The notes beneath the pieces are model-generated. The model saw nothing but the letters and a program-made list of their open reading frames with translations, did no database searches and had not been told where the DNA came from. From contig JAEDCN010000004.1 in NCBI GenBank assembly GCA_016294105.1, positions 84,319 to 148,318 of the forward strand: a DNA stretch of 64,000 bases, written 5' to 3'. Both the position numbers and the translations under genes were made by a program. The DNA comes from Treponema sp. GTDB lineage: Bacteria > Spirochaetota > Spirochaetia > Treponematales > Treponemataceae. Of this stretch, positions 8,671 to 15,641 are shown one piece after another; position 1 is the stretch's first letter, and every line of letters starts with the position of its first letter.

Positions 8671-9106
8671 TGTCGGTGGCGCTGTTGGAGGAGGTGTTCT
8701 CCACCCGCATAAAAATACCGTTGGGAAGACAGGCTGACCACTCTCCGTTGCGGTGAATGGGACTTGCGGCCACACAGGTTTTATTGGCACAGGGAGAGTC
8801 TAGATACTGAGCCTGTCCTTGCTGAATTTGGATAGTGGAAACGCCCTCCAACCCAGGAATTTGGACGGTGGTGTCTGTATCAAGTGGATAGATATATTCC
8901 TTTGTGGGACTTGTTAAAATGAGAAGGGGCGTACCATCCTGCCGGGTGGTTGCAGAAAGAATGGAAAGTGTGCAAAAGGTAATGCCTATGAGAATCAGCA
9001 GATAGTCCAACGGTTTGAAAAAAGACAAAATTGCTCCTACAAGCTTGATTGAATTTGGTGGAGGATTTCTAGGGGAAGAGTCTTGTGAGGGATTGTGCTT
9101 GCCCAT
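8651..9106 (-). CDS. NusG domain II-containing membrane-anchored protein
   Basis: A 151-residue protein with a polar N-terminus, one transmembrane helix (about residues 33-52, LDYLLILIGITFCTLSIL) and an extracytoplasmic C-terminal domain with the SPCANKTCVA and NGEWSACLPNGIFMRVE motifs of the NusG_II (COG5341) family. These proteins share the fold of NusG domain II but are not transcription factors; their role is unknown, often near respiratory or redox genes. The start at 9106 follows GAGGAG by 10 nt. It lies 15 nt upstream of radA and overlaps the tail of the Rpn pseudogene. Confidence 0.78.
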   Translation of the reverse strand: MGKHNPSQDSSPRNPPPNSIKLVGAILSFFKPLDYLLILIGITFCTLSILSATTRQDGTPLLILTSPTKEYIYPLDTDTTVQIPGLEGVSTIQIQQGQAQYLDSPCANKTCVAASPIHRNGEWSACLPNGIFMRVENTSSNSATDIDIMAF

Positions 9107-9808
9107 CTGCTTTGTTCTCCTCTATGAGCTTGAGAAATTTCACGAATTGCTCCAAGTCGGGACAATTTTGTACTACGGGACTTGGTGTTTCACTTTTAAT
9201 TTTACACACTTTAACCACTAATTCAAGGGGAAGTTCTTTAGGAGGGGACACCCCCTCTACTCGGAAGCGGTGGGTTTCCCCTCCTAAAACCTCCCTTTCC
9301 CCCAGCACCGCTTGGGGACTTCCTGCCCCCAAGACCCCCGGAGGTGTAGTTTCACCATTTATTTTTTGCTCCAGAATGCATCGGATAGGTACAGGTAGCT
9401 TTCTGGCGGGATGTTTTCCTTACCGGTATAAAAGACAAAGAACTCAGGCTTGGCCAAGGGGATGAGTTTGTTTGAAAACTTTGTTTTAGAATCTACTTTG
9501 TTGCCGTAGATTCGAGTCACGTATTCCAACAATCGTAACGGCATGTTTGGGTTGATGGTAGACTGATGTTCAATCATGAGAATAAATTGGTCGTTTACCA
9601 TGACGGCAATGTCGTTGTAGTAATCCATGTACAAGACTTGCTCTAGATTCCCTCGTTCCAGCTCCACCTGTGGCGAGGTTTTTTTTATACCAGCCCTAGA
9701 ACTGGTCATTACTATGATTTTAACAGAAGAAGTGAATTTCTCCGAATTGTTCGAGCCATTTTTAACAAATAAAATCGAATCGAGTTTCAATAACCGCAAG
9801 GATATCAT
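9069..9808 (-). pseudogene. Disrupted Rpn-family nuclease/transposase-like gene
   Basis: Rpn proteins are PD-(D/E)XK recombination-promoting nucleases of about 280-320 residues. The 5' part (9808-9359) encodes the family core: MDYYNDIAVMVNDQ, then IEHQSTINPNMPLRLLEYVTRIYG and PEFFVFYTG ... YLYLSDAF. The 3' part (about 9235-9069), in another frame, carries the continuation LELVVKVCKIKSETP and FVKFLKLIEENKA. Between them are about 120 nt of G-rich DNA unrelated to the family. The extreme N-terminus also looks wrong: an alternative frame near 9750 gives MARTIRRNS, suggesting a second frameshift. The gene is therefore interrupted and probably inactive. Confidence 0.72.
9236..9358. repeat. G/C-rich insert splitting the Rpn gene
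   Basis: About 120 nt rich in G/C runs (for example AGGAGGGGACACCCCCTCT and GCTTGGGGACTTCCTGCCCC) with internal inverted repeats, inserted between two otherwise contiguous parts of an Rpn protein. It resembles the G-rich stretches at 9950-10080 in character, sharing CTTGGGG-type and GGAAG-type blocks, but I cannot align it end to end. Boundaries are approximate. Confidence 0.45.
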
Positions 9809-9962
9809 TTAAAACATGGAGAGGTATTTTTGAAGAATTTTTTGCTACGATACAATGACCTGCTTTTGTAAGCCAAACCTTGGTGCCATGAGCAGTCTCT
9901 ATTAAAAGTCCTACCCAGTAGCCCACTACGTAAAATCTGGGGAGCAGAGGAACCCCCGAAAA

Positions 9963-10361
9963 TTATACTGGGGAGCAGGGAAGCTCCCTGCACAGCCGCC
10001 CTCTGAACGTAGTGAAGTGTAAGGCTGGGTAGGGCTTCCCTGTCCCCAAGATAAATTTGGTTCCCCTGTTCCCCGTGATGGAACCTCTGGGATGCGGGCA
10101 CTGGAATCCTCCCTGACGGGCAAACTTATAGATAAGATGAGAGCCTTTTCTAATAATATCCTCAAATAAAGCTATATCATCTGTGGAAAATCCTGTTACA
10201 TCAGACCATTCATAAGAAGGTAGGGTGCAAAAAGCATTGGCAAAGCCTCCATCAATAGGCCGTTCAACATACACAGTAATGTTTTCCACTCCATTTACTA
10301 TACGGATATCAGAGTGAGTTATTTCTGTTTCATCTGGAAATGTCATGTAAGGATATTTCAT
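9963..10361 (-). CDS. Hypothetical small protein, C-terminus replaced by repeat DNA
   Basis: The first 90 residues or so (MKYPYMTFPDETEITHSDIR ... ERPIDGGFANAFCTLPSY ... LFEDIIRKGSHLIYKFARQGG) look like a small conserved protein family that I recall from treponemes without a function. From about residue 91 (around nucleotide 10090) the frame runs through G-rich repeat DNA containing one of the 26-nt dispersed repeats, so the last 40 residues are probably not original. The core may still fold. No ribosome binding site is seen; a TAGTAT hexamer ends 6 nt before ATG 10361. Confidence 0.55.
   Translation of the reverse strand: MKYPYMTFPDETEITHSDIRIVNGVENITVYVERPIDGGFANAFCTLPSYEWSDVTGFSTDDIALFEDIIRKGSHLIYKFARQGGFQCPHPRGSITGNRGTKFILGTGKPYPALHFTTFRGRLCRELPCSPV
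10000..10025. repeat. Dispersed 26-nt repeat, copy A
   Basis: A 26-nt block starting CCTCTGAACG and ending GTGTAAGGC that matches copy B (10561-10586) at 23 of 26 positions. Similar G-rich sequence (TGGGTAGGGC versus GAGGGTGGGC) follows both. It lies inside the abnormal 3' end of the preceding small gene. Confidence 0.6.
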
Positions 10362-10367
10362 ACATTT

Positions 10368-10396
10368 ATACTAAACCCTTTATCTTTAAAAAACAA
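10368..10396 (-). promoter_or_regulatory. Candidate leaderless promoter for gene at 9963-10361
   Basis: Minus strand TTGTTT (10396-10391), 17-nt spacer, TAGTAT (10373-10368), then 6 nt to the ATG. The -35 match is weak. Confidence 0.3.
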
Positions 10397-10560
10397 GTAG
10401 CCCGCAAGATTGAAGCCCCACCCAGCAGCCATCAGCTAAAGTGGAGGGGCTGCCAATGGGTGCCTGCCGATGCCGGCGGTTTCGCAGGGGCTCAACCGAG
10501 ACTCGCTAAAATCGCTCAATGTATCGCGATTTTCCCAGCCTAACGGCCGGTCGCTCCCTA

Positions 10561-10586
10561 CCTCTGAGCGAAGCGAAGTGTAAGGC
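10561..10586. repeat. Dispersed 26-nt repeat, copy B, in a gene-free stretch
   Basis: The second copy of the block at 10000-10025 (23 of 26 identical). It sits in the 300-nt gene-free stretch 10362-10662, which also holds G/C-rich inverted repeats (for example CTAACGGCCGGTCGC) and nothing else I can identify. Confidence 0.55.
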
Positions 10587-10662
10587 GAGGGTGGGCTATT
10601 GGCAGACCCGTCATTGTAGATGAGGCTGTTGGGATGTGGCTGGGATTCAGTCTCCTGGGATG

Positions 10663-11025
10663 CTATTCTAACCTGCCTTTCCAGTCCACAATTCCGCCAC
10701 ATTCCACCACATTGGTGTAGCCCTGGTTTGCCAAGAATTTTGCGGACATCATGCTGCGCATTCCGCTGTGGCAATAGACAAAAATCAGCTGATCCTTGTT
10801 GGGGAGCTTTGTGGCAGCCTCTCCTGCAATCATTTCGTTGGGAATACAAATGGCTCCAGGAATGTGGCCTTCTTCAAATTCTTCGTGGGTACGAACATCC
10901 AGAAGAATAAAATCCTTTTCTGTTTGGAGCCGCTGAGCTAGCTCCTGCATGGTGCCCTGGGAAAAGCCTTGATTGTTCTTGCGACCAAACATATTTCCCA
11001 GCATCATCATAAAATTTCTATTCAT
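10663..11025 (-). CDS. Single-domain rhodanese-like protein
   Basis: A 120-residue protein with one rhodanese domain (about residues 25-118). The active-site loop CHSGMR places the catalytic Cys at 85, and the flanking LLDVRTHEEFEEGHIPGAICIP is the canonical CH2A-type motif. Such proteins carry persulfide sulfur for cyanide detoxification, tRNA thiolation or redox chemistry. The N-terminal 20 residues (MNRNFMMMLGNMFGRKN) are Met-rich and could be a short hydrophobic anchor, but no clear membrane helix is present. AAGGAG precedes the start. The physiological acceptor is unknown. Confidence 0.85.
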   Translation of the reverse strand: MNRNFMMMLGNMFGRKNNQGFSQGTMQELAQRLQTEKDFILLDVRTHEEFEEGHIPGAICIPNEMIAGEAATKLPNKDQLIFVYCHSGMRSMMSAKFLANQGYTNVVECGGIVDWKGRLE

Positions 11026-11160
11026 TGTGTGACTCCTTTTGAATCCTGCTTATCCTTGTTGCAGCCTGAAGAATGGTTTATGGAATAAAATATACCGATT
11101 TTTTTTGCGAGAGGAAAGTTTTTGTCTATTGACAAGGCAAGAAAGCTGGTGGTGTCTTGA

Positions 11161-11317
11161 GTGCAAGAATCCTTGCTGCTTCAGCATCGTCTGTTTCGAA
11201 TTGTGTTGGCCTGTTTGGTGGGCTGTAGTCTCACTGCTGCTGGGGCTGCTTATCAAGGGGGGGGGGCAAAATCCCATGGCTGCCCCTGATATTTTGGGAG
11301 AGGGGGAACGCCATTGA
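11161..11317 (+). pseudogene. FecCD-family ABC permease remnant
   Basis: In one frame, HRLFRIVLACLVGCSLTAAG followed by AAYQG matches the first membrane region of FecCD/BtuC permeases. After a run of ten G residues (11257-11266) a different frame continues with QNPMAAPDILG, the next conserved block of the same family. The sequence then stops at TGA 11315-11317. Intact permeases are about 320-350 residues, so most of the gene is gone. The shift at the G run explains the break. The partner ATPase remnant begins in the same place with an overlapping stop/start, as in intact cobalamin or iron-siderophore operons. Confidence 0.6.
11257..11266 (+). repeat. G10 homopolymer in the permease remnant
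   Basis: Ten consecutive G residues at the exact point where the FecCD-like reading frame changes, so slippage here probably caused or contributed to inactivation. Confidence 0.8.
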
Positions 11318-11565
11318 TTCAGGTTGAAAACCTTAGTTTTTCCTACGCAAACCATGTCGAATTTGCTCTGGAACGGCTGGAAATTGCCCACTTGCGGGAC
11401 AGAGGCTATGGTTCCATTAGTGGCGGTGAGCCAAAGGAAGTGTATACTTCTCAGCCTGTTTTAGAGTACCAGCCACAGGGTGTAGAACAGTCCCAACAAG
11501 CCATTGAGAGCCGCAATGTTTTTCATGGCTTTGGGGCGGCAGGGTGGATTCAAGTCGAATTTTAG
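11314..11565 (+). pseudogene. ABC transporter ATP-binding protein remnant
   Basis: It starts TTG at 11314 with IQVENLSFSYANH, the typical beginning of an ABC ATPase of the FecE/BtuD type. Walker A, signature and Walker B are missing; the frame joins to a stretch (SISGGEPKEVYTSQPVLEY) that resembles the C-terminal region of the same family. After about 11460 the frame runs over the end of the opposite-strand menA gene. I interpret it as an internal-deletion remnant of the ATPase paired with the FecCD permease remnant. The assignment rests on short motifs. Confidence 0.5.
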
Positions 11566-12429
11566 CTGCTTGAGTAAAGCCTTGCCACAGAGGATTGCCA
11601 AGAAAATGCAGCACAGGAGAAGGGACCATGTCCAAGAATCCTGTACTGGAAAACGGAAGGCTGCATAGCCACCCAGAAGAAAAAGCCAGATTAAAAGCAA
11701 CACTCGATACACTTTTCTTGCACCAGCTCTCCCTAGCAGTATGGGTAGGGTGGAACGCTGTACCCGCAAATCTTTTTCAATGTCGCAGGTGTTGTTTGTC
11801 ATCATCATGAGGCTAATGCCCAAGGTAATAGGTAGGCTATCCAGTATTACGGGAGGATAGAATTTTCCTGTAAGAGCAGCGACGCAAGCCATTGGAATAA
11901 AGGTGCCCATGGTAACTCCAGAAGCTACCTCTCCAAAGGGAGTGCTGGAAATTGGTGTTGCTCCGGCAGAATAGGCCAGCAAAATAATGCCACCAAGAAT
12001 ACCAATTCCCAAAACTAAAAATCCTCCTTCCATAATGGGATAGATGGAAAGTGCCAACGCGGCCACCATGGTGCCAATTCCCAAAAACAGAGCCTGCTTG
12101 GGAGGAATCTTGTTGTAGACTAAAATGGCATCGTCTGGTTCCACAAAGTCCTCGGTGGAATCGGTACCTCGCAGCAGATCAAAATAATCGTTAAAGATGT
12201 TGGCTCCACTTTGCATCAATATGCTGATGAGAATCAGCGAAATCCACAGCACCCAATTCAAGGTATAGGTTTGACGAAACACTAGGGCACCAGAAAAAAG
12301 CACTGGTATGACAGAAGCGGGCCAGGTGTGTGGGGCGGCCATTTGAATTGAAAGCTTAAAGTTGAGTCGCTGATGCACGTTGGTTGTTTCTTCCATTCCT
12401 TTGTTCTGTCTTGAATTATAATTCGTCAT
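11461..12429 (-). CDS. UbiA-family prenyltransferase, MenA-like
   Basis: A 322-residue integral membrane protein with about nine hydrophobic helices. It has both Asp-rich prenyl-diphosphate/magnesium motifs of the UbiA superfamily, NIFNDYFDLLRGTD (77-90) and NNTCDIEKDLRVQR. Overall it looks like MenA, which prenylates 1,4-dihydroxy-2-naphthoate in menaquinone synthesis. No other quinone genes are in the window, and treponemes generally lack respiratory chains, so the real substrate is uncertain. The ATG at 12429 lies inside the tail of a decayed permease gene; there is no clear Shine-Dalgarno, and ATG 12396 is an alternative start. Confidence 0.75.
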   Translation of the reverse strand: MTNYNSRQNKGMEETTNVHQRLNFKLSIQMAAPHTWPASVIPVLFSGALVFRQTYTLNWVLWISLILISILMQSGANIFNDYFDLLRGTDSTEDFVEPDDAILVYNKIPPKQALFLGIGTMVAALALSIYPIMEGGFLVLGIGILGGIILLAYSAGATPISSTPFGEVASGVTMGTFIPMACVAALTGKFYPPVILDSLPITLGISLMMMTNNTCDIEKDLRVQRSTLPILLGRAGARKVYRVLLLIWLFLLGGYAAFRFPVQDSWTWSLLLCCIFLAILCGKALLKQLKFDLNPPCRPKAMKNIAALNGLLGLFYTLWLVL

Positions 12430-12625
12430 TTTGTGGTGATTTCTTTATCTGTCTCATGCCGATGGTGCAGGCAATAAGCACCGCCGCCACTAGTTTAAAG
12501 GTATAGGCTTGTTTGTTCGTAACAGGGACAGGTTTGGTGCCCCTTCCTGAATTGCCAAATTGACGGTGTACAAGCCCAACATGGTAAGAAATCCTGCAAG
12601 AATGGGTGCCACCCGTAGCTTAATT
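12416..12625 (-). pseudogene. Remnant of a COG4120-type ABC permease
   Basis: In one minus-strand frame LRVAPILAGFLTMLGLYTVN followed by LAIQEGAPNLSLL matches the conserved region of TrpY-like ABC permeases (ILAGILTMTGLYSIN...PNLSLL). In another frame FKLVAAVLIACTIGMRQIKK resembles the C-terminal end of the same family and stops at 12416, overlapping the menA start. A frameshift or deletion separates them. The remaining sequence up to nagA (12626-12742) has a short open stretch (WAAEKTGVPAKVDSPTNTDN) that may be the end of another decayed gene. So this 300-nt gap between nagA and menA is the residue of a transporter operon. Confidence 0.5.
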
Positions 12626-12742
12626 TGCAAAAAGACTCATGAACTACTGCCTTGCCTCAGCAGCTACGTTGTCGGTGTTGGTAGGAGAATCCACCTTGGC
12701 GGGAACACCAGTTTTTTCTGCAGCCCATTCTATCTGTGAATA

Positions 12743-13927
12743 TTAGTTTGTTCTACCGATGAATACGTCCTGTACCTGCAGCTTGTCGTTCAACAGGACA
12801 AAATCAGCACGGCGGCCAACTTCAATTAAACCTCGGTCGGAAAGACCCAAAACACGGGCAGGATTGGTGCTGGCAATGCGGAAGAAGCCAGCCACATCAA
12901 TGAGGCCTGCTTCCACCAGCTGGCGGCCAGTGTCGTGAGTCAGCATGGCAGAACCGATGAGGATGTTGCCCTCCTTGTAGCGGCTTACCTTGCCGTCGCA
13001 GATAACCTGCCGTCCCAAATATACTGATTCTCCGGGGCCCATGCCTGCCGCCGCCATTGCATCTGAAATCAAGCACAAACGATCTGTTCCCAAAGTGTGA
13101 ATCAAAAACTCCATGGTGCGCTGGTTCACGTGAACAGTATCTGCAATGAGCTCGTAGGTGGCGTCTTGATACTGCTTCAGGAAGGGTACAATGGCCAGAC
13201 CAGGACGGCGGTGATCGATGCCGTTCATGGCATTGAAAATATGGGTTAGGTGAACGCCCTTGTTGGCAGGAAGCATATCTGCATAGGAGGCTGTATGTCC
13301 CCAAGCAACCTTGGATCCAGCTTTTGCAGCAATATCCCAGGCTACATCTGCCCCTTCAAGCTCAGGAGCCACGGTCATGGTACCCAGCAGGGTGCGATTT
13401 GTTTCTGGATGATGGAAGGACAAAAGCTGCTCCATGTACTCTGCAGTGAAATTCCGCAGGCTTTCTGCAGGAAGGCCGCCCTTCTTTTCCAATGCAATGA
13501 AGGGACCCTCGTTGTAAATGGAGCAAACGTGGTATGCAGCCATGGGGCTTGCTTCCAAGGCTGCTTGAGCCTTTGCCATAACTTTCACACTGGGAAAAAC
13601 TGCTGGCTGAAAGCTGGTAATACCTCGCTGGCTCATGAACTGTGCCATGGTTTCCAAGGCTGTTTGCAGGTCTTCCTGGCCAGTATCTGTACCTCCACAA
13701 CCGTGAATGTGCATATCGATAAGTCCGGGGCCAAGATAGGCTCCCTGGGCATCGATAATTTCCAGTCCCAGCTTTTGTGCCTGAGCTTGAGCCTCTGTGG
13801 AGTCTGGGAAAATCTCCTGGATTTTTCCCTGTGCAACAAGGATTCCCCCCTCATGGATGGTGTGGGGCTGGCTTCCGGCAAGGATTTCTGCATGGATGAT
13901 GGCGTAGTCTGTCTTGTAGTGCGTCAT
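12743..13927 (-). CDS. nagA: N-acetylglucosamine-6-phosphate deacetylase
   Basis: Removes the acetyl group from GlcNAc-6-phosphate in amino-sugar use and cell-wall recycling. The 394-residue amidohydrolase has DMHIHG (metal ligands H73, H75), the WGHTASY and HIFNAMNGIDHR segments, and the catalytic Asp in LISDAMAAAGM. No nagB is adjacent. The ATG at 13927 lacks a ribosome binding site; instead TATACT ends 6 nt upstream, so the mRNA is probably leaderless. Downstream lie transporter remnants, suggesting that a once larger operon has decayed. Confidence 0.93.
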   Translation of the reverse strand: MTHYKTDYAIIHAEILAGSQPHTIHEGGILVAQGKIQEIFPDSTEAQAQAQKLGLEIIDAQGAYLGPGLIDMHIHGCGGTDTGQEDLQTALETMAQFMSQRGITSFQPAVFPSVKVMAKAQAALEASPMAAYHVCSIYNEGPFIALEKKGGLPAESLRNFTAEYMEQLLSFHHPETNRTLLGTMTVAPELEGADVAWDIAAKAGSKVAWGHTASYADMLPANKGVHLTHIFNAMNGIDHRRPGLAIVPFLKQYQDATYELIADTVHVNQRTMEFLIHTLGTDRLCLISDAMAAAGMGPGESVYLGRQVICDGKVSRYKEGNILIGSAMLTHDTGRQLVEAGLIDVAGFFRIASTNPARVLGLSDRGLIEVGRRADFVLLNDKLQVQDVFIGRTN

Positions 13928-13933
13928 GAGGGT

Positions 13934-13962
13934 AGTATATCGTACATTCCATGGAATGGAAA
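13934..13962 (-). promoter_or_regulatory. Candidate leaderless promoter of nagA
   Basis: Minus strand TTTCCA (13962-13957), 17-nt spacer, TATACT (13939-13934), then ACCCTC and ATG. No Shine-Dalgarno is present. Confidence 0.5.
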
Positions 13963-14003
13963 GGTCGGAGGATGAAAATGCCTTGCCTTTGCTTTAATTC
14001 CCA

Positions 14004-14032
14004 TTGACAAAGTAGGAAATATTGGGTATAGA
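14004..14032 (+). promoter_or_regulatory. Strong sigma70-type promoter of the metY leader
   Basis: TTGACA (14004-14009), exactly 17 nt, TATAGA (14027-14032). The predicted start is near 14039, giving a leader of about 255 nt before metY. Confidence 0.75.
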
Positions 14033-14033
14033 T

Positions 14034-14062
14034 ATATTACCTACTTGTTTGGTAGGTAATAT
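14034..14062 (+). promoter_or_regulatory. Perfect inverted repeat at the metY transcription start
   Basis: ATATTACCTAC and GTAGGTAATAT, 11-bp arms separated by TTGTTTG. It covers the predicted transcription start, so it could be a repressor operator (its size and A/T-flanked TACC/GGTA core would suit a TetR-type dimer) or the first hairpin of the leader RNA. Which of these is true cannot be decided from sequence. Confidence 0.55.
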
Positions 14063-14083
14063 TCTTCTGAAGGAGGTACGCTT

Positions 14084-14170
14084 GTGGCATTGAGATTGGC
14101 CGCCATCTATTTTGAGAAGCTTGTCAGGGCGAATTTCCGCTTTGGGAGAATGTGTCCCTCCTGTTGCTGA
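14084..14170 (+). CDS. Candidate cysteine-containing leader peptide of metY
   Basis: A 28-codon frame with start GTG 14084, preceded by AGGAGG (14071-14076) at the ideal 7-nt spacing. The peptide begins MALRLAAIYFEKLVRANF and ends RMCPSCC before TGA, so three of the last five codons are Cys, directly after the only internal Met. It lies in the leader of a sulfur-amino-acid gene. Cys-rich leader peptides that sense cysteine supply by ribosome stalling are known in mycobacteria; here the function is inferred. It could also be a chance frame, but the ribosome binding site is unusually good. Confidence 0.45.
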   Translation: MALRLAAIYFEKLVRANFRFGRMCPSCC

Positions 14171-14247
14171 ATTCCATCGTATTTGTTGATTATGTCCGCC
14201 GTTGTGTGGATTCATTTGGCTTCGTACCAGCCATAAACTATTATTTT

Positions 14248-14276
14248 GCCGCCACCTAGGGATGCCTCGTGGCGGC
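14248..14276 (+). promoter_or_regulatory. Leader hairpin next to the metY ribosome binding site
   Basis: GCCGCCAC (14248-14255) and GTGGCGGC (14269-14276) form a perfect 8-bp stem ending about 6 nt before the AGGAG of metY. The 3' arm can alternatively pair with GCCGCCA at 14099-14105 inside the leader peptide frame. Two mutually exclusive pairings controlled by translation of the leader would be an attenuation device. The rest of the 366-nt gap 13928-14293 has no other gene. Confidence 0.45.
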
Positions 14277-14293
14277 TGTAACAGGAGAAACCT

Positions 14294-15577
14294 ATGTCAA
14301 ACTACAAATTTGAAACCTTGCAGCTGCATGTGGGGCAGGAACAGCCTGACCCAGCCACCGATGCCCGTGCGGTTCCCATCTATGCCACTACATCCTACGT
14401 GTTCCATGACTGCGCCCATGCCGCCGCCCGCTTCAACCTAAGCGATGTGGGCAACATTTATGGTCGCCTCACCAATTCCACCCAAGATGTACTGGAAAAG
14501 AGGATTGCTGCTCTGGAAGGCGGCGTTGCAGCCTTGGCGGTGGCATCCGGTGCTGCTGCCATTGCCTACACCATTCAAGCCCTTGCTCAAAATGGCGGCC
14601 ACATCGTCTCCCAGAAGACCATCTACGGCGGCACCTACAACCTGCTGGCCAACACCCTCACGGGGTTCGGTATCTCCACCACTTTTGTGGACATTCACAA
14701 TCTTGCAGAGGTGGAGGCTGCCATTCAGGAAAATACTCGTGGAATTTATATTGAAACCTTGGGTAATCCTAACAGCGACATTCCTGATGTAGATGCCTTG
14801 GCAGCTTTAGCTCATAAGCATGGTATTCCCCTTGTGGTGGACAATACCTTTGGAACTCCCTTCCTGTTCCGTCCCATTGAGCATGGAGCCGACATTGTGG
14901 TTCATTCTGCCACAAAATTCATCGGTGGACATGGAACAACCTTAGGTGGAATTGTGGTGGATTCTGGTAATTTTGATTGGGCTGCTTCTGGAAAGTATTC
15001 TGCCATTGCCCAGCCAAATCCTAGCTATCACGGGGTATCCTTTACCCAGGCTGCGGGGCCTGCTGCCTTTGTAACCTACATCCGTGCCATCTTACTTCGA
15101 GACATGGGAGCTTGTATTTCTCCCTTTGCAGCCTTTCTCTTGTTGCAGGGTGTGGAAACACTTTCTTTGCGAATGGAGCGCCATGCAGAAAACACGGCCA
15201 AGGTTTTGAAGTTCCTTTCTCACCATCCCTTGGTAGAAAAGGTAAATCATCCAGCTCTGGCTGGTCATCCCAATAACGACTTGTATAAAAAATACTTCCC
15301 CAACGGCGGTGGCTCCATCTTTACCATGGAGATTCGTGGTGGGCAGGAGGAGGCCTTCAAGTTCATCGACAACTTGAAGCTTTTCTCTCTACTGGCAAAT
15401 GTGGCAGACGTAAAGAGCTTGGTAATCCATCCCGCCACCACCACCCACAGTCAGCTTACTGCTGCAGAGCTGGAGGAGCAGGGAATTAAGCCTAACACAG
15501 TACGACTGTCCATCGGTACCGAGCATATCAAGGATATTCTTGAAGACTTGCAGCGAGGCTTTGATAGCATAGCCTAG
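14294..15577 (+). CDS. metY: O-acetylhomoserine sulfhydrylase-type enzyme
   Basis: A 427-residue PLP enzyme of the Cys/Met metabolism (trans-sulfuration) family. The PLP lysine is K208 in VVHSATKFIGGHG, and the IYGRLTNSTQDVLEKRIAALEGG segment and length fit O-acetylhomoserine aminocarboxypropyltransferase, which makes homocysteine from O-acetylhomoserine and sulfide, or cysteine from O-acetylserine. It is monocistronic, behind a long leader with a strong promoter, inverted repeat, Cys-ending short frame and hairpin, so expression is probably tuned to sulfur amino-acid supply. ACAGGAG precedes ATG 14294. Confidence 0.92.
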   Translation: MSNYKFETLQLHVGQEQPDPATDARAVPIYATTSYVFHDCAHAAARFNLSDVGNIYGRLTNSTQDVLEKRIAALEGGVAALAVASGAAAIAYTIQALAQNGGHIVSQKTIYGGTYNLLANTLTGFGISTTFVDIHNLAEVEAAIQENTRGIYIETLGNPNSDIPDVDALAALAHKHGIPLVVDNTFGTPFLFRPIEHGADIVVHSATKFIGGHGTTLGGIVVDSGNFDWAASGKYSAIAQPNPSYHGVSFTQAAGPAAFVTYIRAILLRDMGACISPFAAFLLLQGVETLSLRMERHAENTAKVLKFLSHHPLVEKVNHPALAGHPNNDLYKKYFPNGGGSIFTMEIRGGQEEAFKFIDNLKLFSLLANVADVKSLVIHPATTTHSQLTAAELEEQGIKPNTVRLSIGTEHIKDILEDLQRGFDSIA

Positions 15578-15600
15578 TACTAGCCCACTTAAAAACAAGA

Positions 15601-15625
15601 AAGCCCCCGCCACAAGCGGAGGCTT
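15601..15625. terminator. Terminator between metY and the metalloprotease gene
   Basis: AAGCCCCCGC / GCGGAGGCTT, a 10-bp stem with one mismatch and a CACAA loop. T-rich sequence (TTTCTTGTTTTT) follows on the minus strand, so it mainly ends the minus-strand gene but can also serve metY. Confidence 0.7.
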
Positions 15626-15641
15626 AGCTTTTGACCACCAA

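Noticed and set aside
11039..11317. 92-codon plus-strand frame as a gene
   Set aside because: Only its last 20 codons (QNPMAAPDILG...) make sense, as part of the FecCD permease remnant; the rest is out of frame.
13250..13975. 241-codon plus-strand frame
   Set aside because: Antisense to nagA, Cys/Gly-rich with no family resemblance.
13994..14215. 73-codon minus-strand frame upstream of nagA
   Set aside because: No ribosome binding site and the composition of random sequence; the region is better explained as the metY leader on the other strand.
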